In this document: piece after piece, positions 1 through 13,350 of the stretch
Position numbering within the stretch: position 1 is the stretch's first letter
Layout of the letters: each line of letters starts with the position of its first letter
Origin: Mastigias papua
Lineage: Eukaryota > Cnidaria > Scyphozoa > Rhizostomeae > Mastigiidae
DNA: 64,000 nt
Direction of reading: 5' to 3'
NCBI GenBank assembly: GCA_964019165.1
Contig: OZ025282.1
Coordinates: 14,764,229 to 14,828,228, forward strand
Translations under genes and position numbers: made by a program
The notes under the pieces: model-generated
The model's database searches: none
Told to the model about the DNA's origin: nothing
The model's input: the letters and a program-made list of their open reading frames with translations, nothing else

Positions 1-1952
1 GAAAAGAGACGAAATTCCATGAAGACTTGAACGAAATCCATCCAATCTGTAAAAACGCCCTCAAATGCAAACTTGCGGTCTTGTGTAAACACTATTGTTC
101 GCAAACAAAGGATGAGAGGTTTCGGCGATCGTGATCTCAAGTTGGGAATCCCCTCGCATTTCTATCTACAACCTACAACAAAATAAAGAGTGTAAGGACA
201 CCAACATATCACAGGAATAATACCAAGAACAGTTAGGAAATAAAATGTACACACTATACACATCTCTGTACAGCCGTGTTAAGACATTTTCTGGATACTG
301 GCAATGAGACTGAAACACACAGAACAGTGGCTTCCTTGACTGAACTGTGGGGGAACGCAACATTTCTATTACAGTTATATTACCGAAAAGAACTTAAACT
401 CTTAACAATAAGTCACAGTTATAACTACAAACTTAGACCCAAAAGACTTTATCAATGCCCAACTTCAGCATTTCATATAGCAAAATTCATACGCAAACAT
501 AAAGATTTCGTATCTCCTTTACGCACACATTAACTTCAAGGTATAAACAGCACTCCAGCAATGACTACGATAGTAAACATTTCATACCACTATTGTACAA
601 GAACCAAGACAATCTAGAGAATAAAATCAATCTGATCGGAGAGGAAGTGTCATGGCCAAATGCCCCTGAGCACAGCTAGAGGAATCTGGCTCAAAATACT
701 GACATAATGTGTCTAATGAAACATGTAAAGTAGACAGATAAATTACAGGCAATCTGACAACACACCTTATTACATGAACAAACGACTTACCCGGTAGTAG
801 AGGGACGAAAGTTCGCTTAAATTCACCCACCAAGAGAAAGTAACATAAAACGTGATGGAGAGGAACTGTCATGGCGGAAAGCCCCTGAGGGAAGCTATCG
901 TAATCTCCCGGTTAATACTTAATTTAAGTGTCGAAACTACTATAGAACGTGCGCACAGAGGACAGGAGAAAGACAGGCAATCTGAAATCTACCGTTATAG
1001 CATTAGAAAATGACTTACCTGGTATCAGAACCACAAAATGTTCCTTAACTACCAACTGGACAATTAGTAGCATTCAAACCATGTCAGACCTGAGAGTTTC
1101 ACGTTCGGTTTATCCTATTTAAAAGGGATGAAAAACAACTAAACATTGACCTAATACACAAACGAATACAGTATGAAACATCAGTTAAATGTGTTAGTAC
1201 AACTTAACAGTTAAAGCATTGCGATTTGCGAACAGAATCGAAGGGATGGAGAAGAACTGTCATGGCGAGAATGCCCCAGAGGGAAGCTGTTCCAATCTGC
1301 CTACAAAGAGAGGTAAATACAGGACTCAAATCGCCCATAAATCCCATCTGACAGTCAACAATACTATACTTTCATGAAATAAAACATGGCAATACTAAAT
1401 CGAACCTAGAGACAGCAATGAAGCGACGAATTGGTTGCTCAAATGTCATGGCGAATAACACACGCGAGGGAGGACATAGGAAAGTGCTTCGATACGTGAA
1501 AACAAATCGATTAAAACAGCAGAAAATGCAGGCAATCGATCAAGGCACTATAACTCAACTAAAGTAGAGCATTTAGGGAGGAGAAATAGCTACTAACCTG
1601 GTAGAAATTAACGGAATTCATCTAGCAACAACAGCTAACCAACTACCGATCGAACACGCCTTGTACTGAGAGCAGTGCCTTCCGTGCGGACGAATACAAT
1701 GGAGGACAAAAGAGGAGAGACAAAGCCAGTAAAATCGCGATAGAGAAACTGAGATATCTCCTCGAAACTTGAAGATACAGACTTGAAAATCAAGAAAGCA
1801 CCATAACTCACCAGTTTCAACTACTATCATAATTCTCAGGCACATCCAGAGAGAACCCTAGAAAAAGAATTCATAACAGTGGAGGGTGCCGGTCCTTTTG
1901 ATGTAAACAATTGGCGAGCTCATTTGCATTTTGGCATTTTAGTATATAGAGA
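1..1952 (-). mobile_element. Unit A, partial Helitron-like array unit
   Basis: Right-hand (5') part of an array unit whose other end lies left of the window. Its text closely matches the same part of units F, G, H and I; positions 1-120, for example, match about 25130-25250. It ends with the conserved terminus agtatatagaga at 1941-1952, which reads TCTCTATATACT on the minus strand. Four splice-donor-like motifs (minus strand GTAAGT or GTTAGT after CCGG or CCAG) lie near 785, 1016 and 1596, with a weak one near 1205. Modules with the core ctgtcatggcg are at about 870, 1260 and 1445. No convincing protein gene is present; the short open frames are interrupted between copies. Confidence 0.6.
1910..1952 (+). 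promoter_or_regulatory. Octamer/TATA promoter at the unit A terminus
   Basis: In plus orientation: ATTGG (inverted CCAAT) at 1910-1914, CTCATTTGCAT with octamer ATTTGCAT at 1922-1929, and TATATA at 1943-1948, 13 bp after the octamer. CTCATTTGCAT next to a TATA box is the arrangement known from animal histone H2B promoters. Initiation about 25-30 bp after TATA would fall in the first hairpin of P1. The function is inferred from motif order and constant spacing in all copies. Confidence 0.5.
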
Positions 1953-2556
1953 GTTTTTTTTGATAGCCCGCTAGACGCGGGCTCCCCTACCCCAGTTACC
2001 CGCTGGCCCTGTCAAAATCAATTTGCAAATTAGCCTTGGAAAGACTAACGCAGTGCCCCATCCAGGTTGCATGGTCCGCATTGTCGATGAGCATGGATGA
2101 AAAAGCTCGCATAGGATCAAGAGAAGGTGACGTCATTGGAGCGTGTGACATCCGGCCTTTGCAATGGACAAATCGATTAAAATTTGAGAGAAAAAGTTGT
2201 GCAAAAATGCTCGGATACCTGCGCTAGGCTATGGGGCTTTAGAAGATGAAGAAGAATGTCCAAAAGCCCCATAGCCTAGCGCAGGTATCCGAGCATTTTT
2301 GCACAACTTTTTCTCTCAAATTTTAATCGATTTGTCCATTGCAAAGGCCGGATGTCACACGCTCCAATGACGTCACCTTCTCTTGATCCTATGCGAGCTT
2401 TTTCATCCATGCTCATCGACAATGCGGACCATGCAACCTGGATGGGGCACTGCGTTAGTCTTTCCAAGGCTAATTTGCAAATTGATTTTGACAGGGCCAG
2501 CGGGTAACTGGGGTAGGGGAGCCCGCGTCTAGCGGGCTATCAAAAAAAACCGCTAG
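1953..2556. repeat. Palindrome P1
   Basis: Near-perfect inverted repeat with arms 1953-2240 and 2263-2550 (288 bp each, equal length with no net indel) around a 22-bp loop, followed by the GCTAG end (CTAG at 2553-2556). Positions pair so that i+j=4503. Both arms carry the same private sequence between 2003 and 2025 (ACCCGCTGGCCCTGTC...), which no other palindrome has. Each arm contains the terminal hairpin AGCCCGCGTCTAGCGGGCT, an 8-bp hairpin TTAGTCTTTCCAAGGCTAA, and TGACGTCA. Identical 63-residue open frames on opposite strands (2036-2227, 2276-2467) simply reflect the palindrome. Confidence 0.9.
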
Positions 2557-5500
2557 TCTCCAGTATATAAATATAGTAGTTAAGTAGCGCAAATGGTTGT
2601 TACAATAAACTACTAAATGAAACACATAATGTATAGTCTTTAGTATCATTCAGTACCATCTAGGCACTAAAGTAGGCTTTATGCAATAACACTACCTCAG
2701 AAGTTTATAGTCTAAGCGTTCATAATTAAAATACTATTCCTTTGTAATCCTACAGCATACTCAAAGGTCACAATACTATGGGCCACAATCATGTAAGTGA
2801 ATGCTAAACTCTTGTCAAAAACATAAAGTTCTAACTCTTAAGAATGAGTGATAAAATTTTAGAGATTGCATCATCAAAAAAATTTAAACAATAGTTTTGT
2901 GTTAGATAGGAAGGGGGCTTTATATATCTATTCAATACAATAGAAATAAGTTGCTAGCTGTAACTAACAGACAACTTTAACAACATATCACCACATGTAG
3001 AATGATATATGAAAAGTGATAATGCTAGTGGTAACAACTGATATCTGACAGTGATACAGGCTAGTGAAAAAATCATACAGACAGGCAATCAGGTAATATA
3101 AAGCTACAACTCTGGTCTAAGGACATCAATTGGGCACACCAAGTAAACACTTACAAACTGTTTTAATATTTAGATTCAAGTAGGTTTTGTGAAATGGGAA
3201 TACCTAATGATACTGTTTAATTCAAGTGCATCACAGCTGAAGAATATTCCTAACAGATGGTCTAGAATATTCAACAAAGACTTCAAATTCAAAAACTGTG
3301 TATGACTGTCACATAAGCTTGTATTCATAATAATCTCTTAGAGCAAGCCCCTCATAATATTTGATTATGAAGACTACTGTTCAGTGAGCTTGGGACTGGA
3401 AGGTGGGGCTCCAGGGATGAAGTCTACACAATACACATGCTTGTTATCCATCACTACTTGACAAACTAAAATAATTTTATCATGTGCAGAATGATTTATG
3501 GAAATCATTAATGGTGTCTATAATAAATCATCTCAGCAAGGCACAGAGCAGGTTTACCAGGAAAAGAACATTGAGCATAAAAGTGCCCACATGCAGATTC
3601 AACCAACATAACACTAAAATATATAGTGAACACAAATAATAGACTGTTGTAAATAAAGAGTGGTAGACTGCTGGTAGTACATAGGCAATTAGTAAAGTAC
3701 TATACTGAATGAAGCCTCGTGAATAAGTTACTTAAGTGTGTTGAATATAAAGCTAATTTAGAATACAATATCAGTGTAAATACATGAAGAAGCAACTACT
3801 GTAAAACGCACGGTACTATACACTATATTATCAGCGAATTGGTAGATAAAATATCCGTATAAGGCTTGGCACTTTTAACTATAAATACCCCAGTGATTTA
3901 GAATACAAAGTGTACCGCGGCAGCTATGGCGACTGAGAGTAATATGAACAACCCCTCGAAGTTTTAGAGAGAATACACTTACTACTACTTTCCTCAAAAT
4001 ACTGCAAGAAAAGTGAACGGGAAAGAGATCTATTACAGTCCAATAATCTAACGAATAATTTGAACAGTGTCTTAGCTCCAGCTTACAATGAGTGTATCCT
4101 AAAAAGCAAGAGCTAAGCAGACGTCGCCTACAACAGCTCAAACGCAAAACAAAAGGGGCCTAACTATTCAGTTATAAGTCAGTGAAAATCTCGCGGAAAT
4201 ACAAAGTAGAAACAGCACGATAAAAGTCCTAGTATATCAGTAAATAATACAGTAAGCATCTCCTAAATATTATACCGAAACTTCTGTAGTAACAAAACGG
4301 TAACTTACAGGCGAAAATCAAGCGAACATGAAAGGAACTGCCACGATCATATGACCCCCGACCCGAGGCAATCGTATGGAATCTCCCTCAAAACATCGCA
4401 CTAAATCTCGTCTAGCTGGCAAAGTAGCGACCATTCTACACAACAAAATCCTGACAAAACTACATCAAAACCGTGTCAATGAAATAAGCCACTTACCTTA
4501 GAGAGAAAGGACGAAATTCCACGAAGAATTGCAAGACATCCTTCCACTTTGTAAACACGCCCTCAACTGCAAGTTTGCGGCCTTGTGTAAATACTATTGT
4601 TCGCAAACAAAGGATGAGAGGTGTCTGCGATCATGATTTCAAGTTGGGAATCCCCTCGCATTACTATCTGCAACCTACAACAAAATACAGAGTGTAAGCA
4701 CACCAAACTATCATAGGAATAATATTAAGAACAGTTAGCAAATAAATTACAGACACGTTGGACATCTCTATACAAATATATTTAGATGTTTTTTGAATAC
4801 TGGCAATGGGAATGAAACACACAGAGCAGTTGCTTCCTTGACTGAACTGAGGGGGAATGCAAACCCCTTGTAATAATTACATTGCTCATAAGAACTTAAA
4901 ATATTAACAGTACGCCAAATATTAAACCCAACAGAGCTCTGCAATGGCCAGATTTAGCATCTCATGTAGCACAAATTCATCAGCAAGCATAACGACTTCT
5001 TATTCCATTTAAGCATTATAGCCAAGGAATAAATAGAAATTTACCGAGGAATACAATAGTAAATATGTCATAAGTATTTCATCAAAATCCTGTTAAAAAT
5101 CACAACAATCTAGAGAATAAAATCAATCTGATCGGAGAGGAAGTGTCATGGCGAAATACCCCCGAGGGAAGCTCGAGGAATCTCTTCACTCAAAATACTG
5201 ACAGAACTTGAGCAATGTCAAACGAGTATAGTAGACAGAAAAATACAGGCAATCTACAATAAAAACTTATTGCATAAAAATCAACTCACCTTCCAGCAGA
5301 TGAACGAAAGTTCGCTTGAATTCACCGGCAACAGTGAAGAACGTCAATCCTGTAGTAGAGGAACTGTCATGGCGGAAATCCCTGAGGGAAGGTGTTGGAA
5401 TCTCGCTAACAAATATCGCGAATTAATTGTCGAAAATAACATAGACAATGCATACAGTGTTCAGAGGAAGGATAGGCAATTTGACATAAAACGATTCACC

Positions 5501-6422
5501 TCGTAGCAGACGGACTAAAGTGTGCTCGCCTTCACCAAACAACAGCGAATAACATCAAACGTGTTGGAGAAGAACTGTCATGGCGGACAATCACTGAGGG
5601 AAGGTATCAGAATCTCGCTAGCAATACTGACATTAAGTGTCGACACGATTGTAGAAAGTGCACAGCGTGGACAGAGGAAAGACAGGCAATTTGAAATCAA
5701 ACTTTATAGACTAAGGAAACCACTTACCTGATAGCAGACCAACGAAATGTTCTTGCACTTCTCACTGCAACATTAGTCCCATTCAAACCATTCCTGATTT
5801 AAGAGATACACGCTCGCTATATGCTATATAACAGGGATGAAAAATAAATACACATTACCTTAACCTACCAAGGAATACAACATGAAACATCAGTCAAGCC
5901 TCTTAGTACAACTTACCAGTAAAAGATTGCAATTTGGCAACCAGAATCGAGCGGCTGGAGAAGAACTGTCATGGCGAGAATGCCCCCGAGGGAAGCTCTT
6001 TCACTCAGGCCTAAAACAGGGCAAATACAGGGCTCACAAAGGCAGACAACTGATAAATGTAACAAAGTACATACACACAATGATAAGTCACCCATCTAGG
6101 ACGAACACAACGGGCCTACCTGCTAGAAAAGCGACCATTTCTCCTCGCAACAGAAAAGGCAGAACCTTCGTCCCCCATGTCGACTGGCCAAGATGAAAGC
6201 ACGAATCCTGCGCAGAGGTACAAAATGTCGATGGCGAACAGTATATGAGAGACCTGACCGTACATTTAACTTTTCAATATCTCGGGAAAGAAGAGAGATA
6301 TCGACAAACCCCTCCTTTGTGAGTAAGTAGACACCCAGGAGAACCCCCAAGAGCAGTTTGGTGGCAATCCCCCAACCGGCCTGGGAGGAGAATTGTCATT
6401 TAGATAGGGGCAAAAAGCGGGT

Positions 6423-6494
6423 CACGTGGTACAAAATGGAGGGAACCGATTGGCCGGTGACTCATTTGCATATAGGGATCTTAGTATATAGAGA
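6423..6494 (+). promoter_or_regulatory. E-box/CCAAT/octamer/TATA promoter at the unit B terminus
   Basis: The most complete motif set: CACGTG at 6423-6428, ATTGG at 6449-6453, ATTTGCAT at 6464-6471 preceded by CTC, and TATATA at 6485-6490 after a 13-bp gap. The order is the usual one for a plus-strand promoter. Read on the minus strand, TATA would precede the other boxes, which argues that the promoter points toward P2. Confidence 0.55.
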
Positions 6495-7080
6495 TAGTAA
6501 TGATAGCCCGCTAGACGCGGGCTCCCCTACCCCAGTTCAACAGTTGCAGATTAGCCTTGGAAAGACTAACGCAGTGCCCCCATCCAAGCTGCATGGTCCG
6601 CATTGTTGATGACCATGGATGAAAAAGCTCGCACAGGATCATGGGAGGATGACGTCATGGGCCTCTGCATTGGAGCACGTGACATCTGGCTTTGCAATGG
6701 AGAAATCAACAAAAATTTGCGAGAAAAAATTGTGCAAAAATGCTCGGATACCTGCGCTAGGCTATGGGGCAGTAGAAGATGAAGAATAAAATCACAAAGC
6801 CCCATAGCCTAGCTCAGGTATCCGAGCATTTTTGCACAATTTTTTCTCGCAAATTTTTGTTGATTTCTCCATTGCAAAGCCAGATGTCACGTGCTCCAAT
6901 GCAGAGGCCCATGACGTCATCCTCCCATGATCCTGTGCGAGCTTTTTCATCCATGGTCATCAACAATGCGGACCATGCAGCTTGGATGGGGGCACTGCGT
7001 TAGTCTTTCCAAGGCTAATCTGCAACTGTTGAACTGGGGTAGGGGAGCCCGCGTCTAGTGGGCTATCATTACTAAGCTAG
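6495..7080. repeat. Palindrome P2
   Basis: Inverted repeat with arms 6495-6770 and 6799-7074 (276 bp, i+j=13569), a 28-bp loop, then AGCTAG (CTAG 7077-7080). The few mismatches include gctag/ctagc versus cccgctag/ctagtggg at the terminal hairpin and one in the central GCGCAGG block. The arms contain GGATGACGTCATGGG and CACGTGAC, so CRE-like and E-box-like palindromes lie inside the larger one. Confidence 0.9.
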
Positions 7081-10000
7081 TCTCTATTACATGAACTAAG
7101 CATATACTTGTTTAACGTGGCATGTTGAATGACGCATAAATGGAAATAAATCATACAATATCTCCTGCATGAGTCAATCCTAATGTAATGAATCTTATAC
7201 AATAATCTTCCTGTATAATGTAAACACTTCAAAGACCATTTAGTATGTGACATCAAATGAGAGGTATGACTGCACCCTCTATCTGGTTTTAGCCATTAAT
7301 CTCATCCAATCTGTTATGTTACATAATAAGATCCAATAAATTAGATCTAATTCAATTATACTGCCTCAAAGGACATATACTGTAAGGTCATACAAATAAG
7401 AATATTGCTTGGTAATACAACATCACTTCATCATATTCTACATAGTAAGATGTAAAGCCAATGAATGAGATATACTATAAAGCCTGAAATTACAACATCG
7501 GATGTCAAGCGTAAAAAGTGCTTATTGTGGTGGCAGGGGGTGCATACGTCAAGTACAACTTACGCACATACTTTTAATGTAGCATTATATACATGGTTAT
7601 AGTCTTCTACCTTATCCAGACAGCTATATAATTTATCGAGAGGTATTATATTTAGTTGTAAACAGTCTACAATCTGAGAAGACTCCATAGTTCCAGTTTA
7701 TAAAAGAATATATGTACTGCTTGCTATTCCTATATCATACAATAAAATGCATACATCATGGTTAAAGTTATGTAAATAAGTGAATCATGATTTCTTAGTA
7801 ATCCCACAAAGTTGCATATCAACTTGTGGTAGAATAAAGGCACATATTTTAACACATATACTGTTTCTAAGGATCACCAACTAATCTAGCCAAAAAAAGT
7901 AATGACGTTCACATAATAAAGTCAATAACAAAAATTAACTTATAGGTTCCACAAAGTATTTAATCTGTATAGCTGGGGCAGCAAAATACTCAGCTTCCCC
8001 AGACAGGGGGTCTAGAATTTTTTCATGTCCACTGGGGTACAAAATCTTTGGACCTATTGTATCATTTGCCTCCACCCCCTCCACATGACACTTAATGACT
8101 GCTCCCTAAGTGTAGAAAACTGACATAATATTGCCTTGTAATCCTACAGCAAACTCAAAAGTAACACTACTATGGACCAAAATCATGCAAGTGAGTCCCA
8201 ACCTCTTGTCAAACACATACAGCTGCAACACCTCTCAGTGAATTATATAATTTATAGCTTACATCATCACATCAAATAATTATTAACAGGTGTATTTGAG
8301 AGGGGGGCTTGATATGTCAATTAAGTACAATAAAAATAAGGTAGTCAGCTATACCTACTACAACACTTTAACAACATATCACATACAGAATGATATATAA
8401 CAATTAGTAATGGTAGCGGAAACAACTAATATCTTAAAGTGACACAGGCTATTGACAAAAATCCTACAGGCAGACAATAAAGTACTATATTGGTACATGT
8501 TTCATCTAAGGATATCAACTGAAATGTGTCAATACCATTGTCACCTAGGCGCACCCAGCAATCTCATTCAAACTCCAATAATAGCTAGCATGAGGCATTC
8601 AAGTAGACTTTATGCAATGACTATACCTAGAGATATTCCATAATTCAGGTTTATAACAGCTAAAGACTATTCATTACGTGTGCTAGAGATACATGATTCC
8701 AAACTGAAAAATTATGTTTGAGTGTAACATAACCCTTTATACATAATATTCTTTTACAGTAAGCCGCTCATAACAGTTGATAACAAACAGTACAGGTAAT
8801 TGGGGTGCAGACTGGACTATGGGGCTCCAGGAATCAAGCCTACTCAATACAAATCATTGTTATCTACTACTTGATCCAGTAAAACCATATTATCATGTGC
8901 AGAATGATGTATAGAAATCATTAATGGTCTTTATAACAAATGATCTTAGGATGGAGGGGAGCTGGTTTGTCAGGAAACAAAGAGTTACGATTAAAGTAAC
9001 CATACTCTCAGTCCATCACAATAACACTAAAATCTATACTGAACACAACGATTAGACTGTTGTAAAATAAAGATCAATAGGTTGTTGCAACTATTTAGGC
9101 CATGAGTAAAGTACTATACTGAAAAAAGCCTTGTGAATAAGTTACTTAAGTGTGTTGACTACAAACCTAATTTAGAACACAATATCAGCGTAAATACATC
9201 AAAAAGGAAGAAACTGAAAACGCATGATACTATACACCGAAGTATCAACAAATTAGTACATAAAATATCTGCAGAAGACCTGGCACTTTTAACCATAAAT
9301 ATACCAGTGATTCAGAATACTACGTGTTCTCCTGAGAATAAGACAGGTATTAGCTGTCATGACTGAGAGTAATTTGAAACGCCCCTCAAGGTGTTAGATA
9401 GAATAAGCGTAGTACTTTTCCCAAGATACTGCTACAAAAACCAAACGGGACAGAGAGCTACTACACTCCAATAATCCAAGAAATACTTTGAACAACACCT
9501 TAGCTCCAGCCTACAATAAGTGTATGATAAACACCAAGAGCCAACCAGAAGTGACTGTAACATATCAAATCTAAAGAGAGGGGCCTAACTGTTCATAGGT
9601 ACTTCTTTCAAAATCACACGCAAATGCAAAGTATCAACAGCAAGCTAAACTGTCCTAGTATATCAGTAAATAATACAGTGAATATCCCCTGAACAGCATA
9701 CCGAAACTTCTGTAGTAACCAAACAGTAATTAACAGGCGGAAATCAAGCGAACATGAAAGGACTTCGCATGATCATAGGGCCCCCAAGGCAATGGTATAG
9801 AATCTCGATCAAACAATGGCATTAAATCTCTTCCAAAAGGGAAAGTAGTGACCATTCTACACAAAACAATCCTGGCAAAACTAAATCGATACCTCGTCAA
9901 TGAAATAAATCACTTACCTTATAGAGAAGGCACAAAATTCCATGAAGAAGTGCAAGACATCCATCCTTCCGCGTTGTAAACACGCCCTCAACTGCACACT

Positions 10001-11854
10001 TGCGGTCTTGTGTAAACACTATTGTTCGCAAACAAAGGATGAGAGGTTTCTGCGATCGTGATGTGAACTTGGGAATCCCCTCGCATCTCTATCTACAACC
10101 TACAACAAAATAAAGAGTGTAGGGACACCAAAACATCATACGAATAATAGCAAGAAAAGTTAGGAAATAAAATATACACACTTTAGTCATCTCTGTACAA
10201 CCGTGTTACGATATTTTGTGGCTGCTGGCAATGATAATCAAACACACTGAGCAGTAGCTTCCTTCACTGAACTGAGGGGGAACCTAACATTCTACTTACA
10301 ATTATATAACTCAAAAGACCTTCACCTTTTACCAATAAATCACATATACAACTACAAACTTAGACCTAAAAACCTTCATCAATGCCTAAAGTCAGCATTT
10401 CATATAGCACAATTCATACGCAACCAAAAAGATTTCGTATCTCCTTTACGCACGCATGAACTTCAAGGTATAAACAGCAATCTAGCAATGAATAGGACAG
10501 TAAACACTTCATCCTAATATTGTACAAGAACCAAGACAATATCGCGACTAAAATCAATCTGATGGGAGAGGAAGTGTCATGGCGACATGCCCCTGAGGGA
10601 ATCTAGAGGAATCGCGCTCAAAATACTGACATTATGTGTCTAATGAAACATGTAAAGTAGACAGATAAATTACAGGCAATCTGACAACAAACCTTATTAC
10701 ATGACAAAACGACTTACCTTGTAGTAGAAGGACGAAAGTTCGCTTAAATTCACCCACCAAGAGAGAGCAACATAAAACGTGGTGGAGAGGAACTGTCATG
10801 GCGGAAAACCCCCGAGGGAAGCTATTGCAATCTCGCTGACAATATTGAACATAAGTGTCGAAAATACTATAAAATTGCGCACAGAGGACAGGGGAAAGAC
10901 AGGCATTTTGACATCAACCGTTATAGCATTAGAAAACGACTCACCTGGTAGCAGAACCACAAAATGTTCCTCAACTACCAACTGGAACAGTAGTCGCATT
11001 CAAACAATGTCCGAACTGAGATTTTCATGTTCGGTTTATCCTATTTAAAAGGGAAGGTAACACAGCTAAACACAATCCTAATACACAAAGGAATACAACA
11101 TAAAACATCAGCTAAATCTGTTAGCACAACTTACCAGTTAAAGCACTGAAATCTGGCGAACAGAATCAAACGGATAGAGAAGAACTGTCATGGCGAGAAT
11201 GCCCCGGAGGGAAGCTCTTCCAATCTGCCCTGAAACAAAACAGGTAAATAACAGGGCTCACATCACCCGTGAATCACATCTAAAAGGCAGCAGTGCTATA
11301 ATTTCATTGAATAAAGACTGGCAATGATAAATCGAATCTTCAGATAGCAATAAAGCGATGAATTAGTTGCCCAACTGTCATGGCGAATAACACACGCGAG
11401 GGAGGGCATAGGAAACTGCTTCGATACATGAAAACAAATAGTTTAAAACACCAGAACACGCAGGCAATCAAGGAAGAAGATATAAGCGAACTAAAGAACA
11501 GAAGTTAGGTAGGATAAATTGGTACTAACCTTGTAGAAACCCAACAGAATTCTCCTCGACAACGCAGGCAACTTGCTCCCGATCGAACACGCCTTGAAGT
11601 GAGAGCAGTGCTTTCCATGCGGACGATAACAATGGAAGACAAAAGACAACACACAAAGGCCTCAAATTCGCGACATAGAAATTGGACTATCTCCGCGAAA
11701 TCTCGAGATAAAAATTTGAAAAAAAAATTAATTCGCCTACTCGACAACTGGGTCCTGTGACAAACGTTTCAGCCCAATAATCGCATAGCTCTAGAAGAAG
11801 TATTCATCACAAGAGCGGGTACCGGCCCCTTTGATGTACACAATGGTGGAGCTC

Positions 11855-11885
11855 ATTTGCATTTTGGCATTTTAGTATATAGAGA
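11855..11885 (+). promoter_or_regulatory. Octamer/TATA promoter at the unit C terminus
   Basis: ATTTGCAT at 11855-11862 preceded by GCTC, and TATATA at 11876-11881, spaced 13 bp. The inverted CCAAT box is degraded here (caatggtgg). It faces P3. Confidence 0.45.
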
Positions 11886-12418
11886 CTAGCAGTTTTTTGA
11901 TAGCCCGCTGGACGCAGGCTCCCCTACCCCCAACCAAAGCTGGAGATTAGCCTTGGAAAGACTAACGCAGTAGCCCATTGAAGCAGCATGGTCCGCATTT
12001 TCGATGAGGATCACGGGAAGGTGACGTCATGGGCCTCTGCGATGGAGCACGGGACCATCAGCATTGCATTGGTCAAATCGACAAAATTGCGAGAAAAAAT
12101 TGTGCAAAAAATGCTCGGATACCTGCGCTAGGCTACGGGGGCTGTATAAGAGGAGGCGGAAAGCCCCGAAGCCTAGCGCAGGTATCCGAGCATTTTTTGC
12201 ACAATTTTTTCTCCCAATTTTGTCGATTTGACCAATGCAATGCTGATGGTCCCGTGCTCCATCGCAGAGGCCCATGACGTCACCTTCCCGTGATCCTCAT
12301 CGAAAATGCGGACCATGCTGCTTCAATGGGCTACTGCGTTAGTCTTTCCAAGGCTAATCTCCAGCTTTGGTTGGGGGTAGGGGAGCCCGCGTCTGGCGGG
12401 CTATCAAAAAACTGCTAG
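11886..12418. repeat. Palindrome P3
   Basis: Inverted repeat with i+j=24304 over 11886-12418. It is the only full copy in which both ends keep CTAG (left CTAGCAG, right CTGCTAG). Together with P4 and P9 it forms a second sequence subfamily, with shorter arms and a ggctacgggg core. Private variants such as CACGGGACC occur in both arms (about 12047-12055 and the mirror position). The left arm has one extra G at the loop edge. Confidence 0.88.
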
Positions 12419-12639
12419 TCTTCATCATATCAATAGGGAATACATGGTGTCTAAAATCCCATAGAATTGCATGGCATATAACAAATTGTGCATAACATCT
12501 CATGTGTCCATACAATACAAATAATATACTATATATACAGCTGAGTATAAAATGAAAATGAATAACGTTCACTGTTATTCGGAATAAACTTACCTAATGA
12601 AATGTGTGCTGCTAGCTTGTACTAATTCCTTAACATACC

Positions 12640-13350
12640 ACAATCACATGCATTCTCAAGCATGGAAATCAATTCTAACATAAGGAGTCTAGTGTTAAGT
12701 AGCAGGGTAAATTTATATTGTACCAAGGTTAAATAGTGTGCAGAACATTGGTGTCTCCATAGAATACATATATAGCCGTGTACTAATGAGAATGAAAAAC
12801 CTGCACTGCTACTTGCATGAAGGCTACCAAATGATTATATGTGGTGCCAATGTGTACTACTTAATCCCTCACAATAGTACAACCACATGTCACCTGTATT
12901 CATATGCATAGAAATCAATTCTAACCTAAGGAGTCTAGTACAATGTAGGAAGGTAAATTTGCATTGTATTACAGCTTAAATATTGCATATAACTTGAAAT
13001 ACATGAGTGCAACTCCAATGTGGTTGTAACCATTAATCTTCCTAAATCTCCTACATTGTGGTAATGGAAAGATATAATATATTGCCTCTTGCAGCATCTT
13101 GTTTAATAAAATAGAATACTCTGCTACATTTGTTGCTGTATATCAATGCACATGAATAACCTTCCTATTATTTGAAGTAAGAATATGAAATAAAAAAATA
13201 TGTGCCAATAGCTTGTACTACTAAAGCCCTTAAAACACCATTAATTATAGGTACACGCAAGCATGGACATCAAATGTTACCTACTGAGTCTAGTACAATG
13301 TAGCAGTTTACCAGTTGGTTGTAGCCACTAATCACATCCCATCTAATACC
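12640..13350. repeat. Internal tandem sub-repeats in unit D
   Basis: Three diverged copies of a block built around the pattern atcaattctaa-c-taaggagtctagt start near 12657, 12908 and 13262, roughly 250-350 bp apart. They are flanked by shared text such as gtgtctccatagaatac. No coding potential is seen. Confidence 0.6.

Larger units (their letters stand above)
1953..6494 (-). mobile_element. Unit B, Helitron-like array unit (class 1)
   Basis: Complete unit made of palindrome P1 (1953-2556) plus a body of 3.9 kb. The body starts at GCTAG|TCTCCAGTATATAAATA (2552-2573) and ends at TATATAGAGA (6485-6494). Its left edge is shared with units K and L (class 1). The left half (2560-4300) is AT-rich and shows no gene. 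The right half carries repeated modules with the core aactgtcatggcg (5360, 5575, 5965) and minus-strand donor-like sites near 4495, 5288 and 5728. I find no coding sequence that keeps an open frame against K and L. Confidence 0.6.
6495..11885 (-). mobile_element. Unit C, Helitron-like array unit (class 2)
   Basis: Palindrome P2 plus a body of 4.8 kb, starting GCTAG|TCTCTATTACATG (7076-7094) and ending agtatatagaga (11874-11885). The left edge matches F, G, H and I. The left half (7081-9750) is AT-rich with a G-rich tract near 7530 and shows no gene. The right half has modules with aactgtcatggcg at about 10790, 11185 and 11375, and donor-like sites near 9914, 10714, 10942, 11132 and 11526. C is a diverged member of class 2. 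Confidence 0.6.

Noticed and set aside
2036..2467. Identical 63-residue proteins on opposite strands, with similar twin frames in P2, P3 and P6
   Set aside because: They are mirror images produced by the palindrome and differ between copies; no protein family is recognisable.
1953..2556. Palindromes as parvovirus-type hairpin ends integrated in the genome
   Set aside because: The shape is similar, but no parvoviral replication or capsid gene is seen, and the CTAG/TC joints and the helicase fit Helitrons better.
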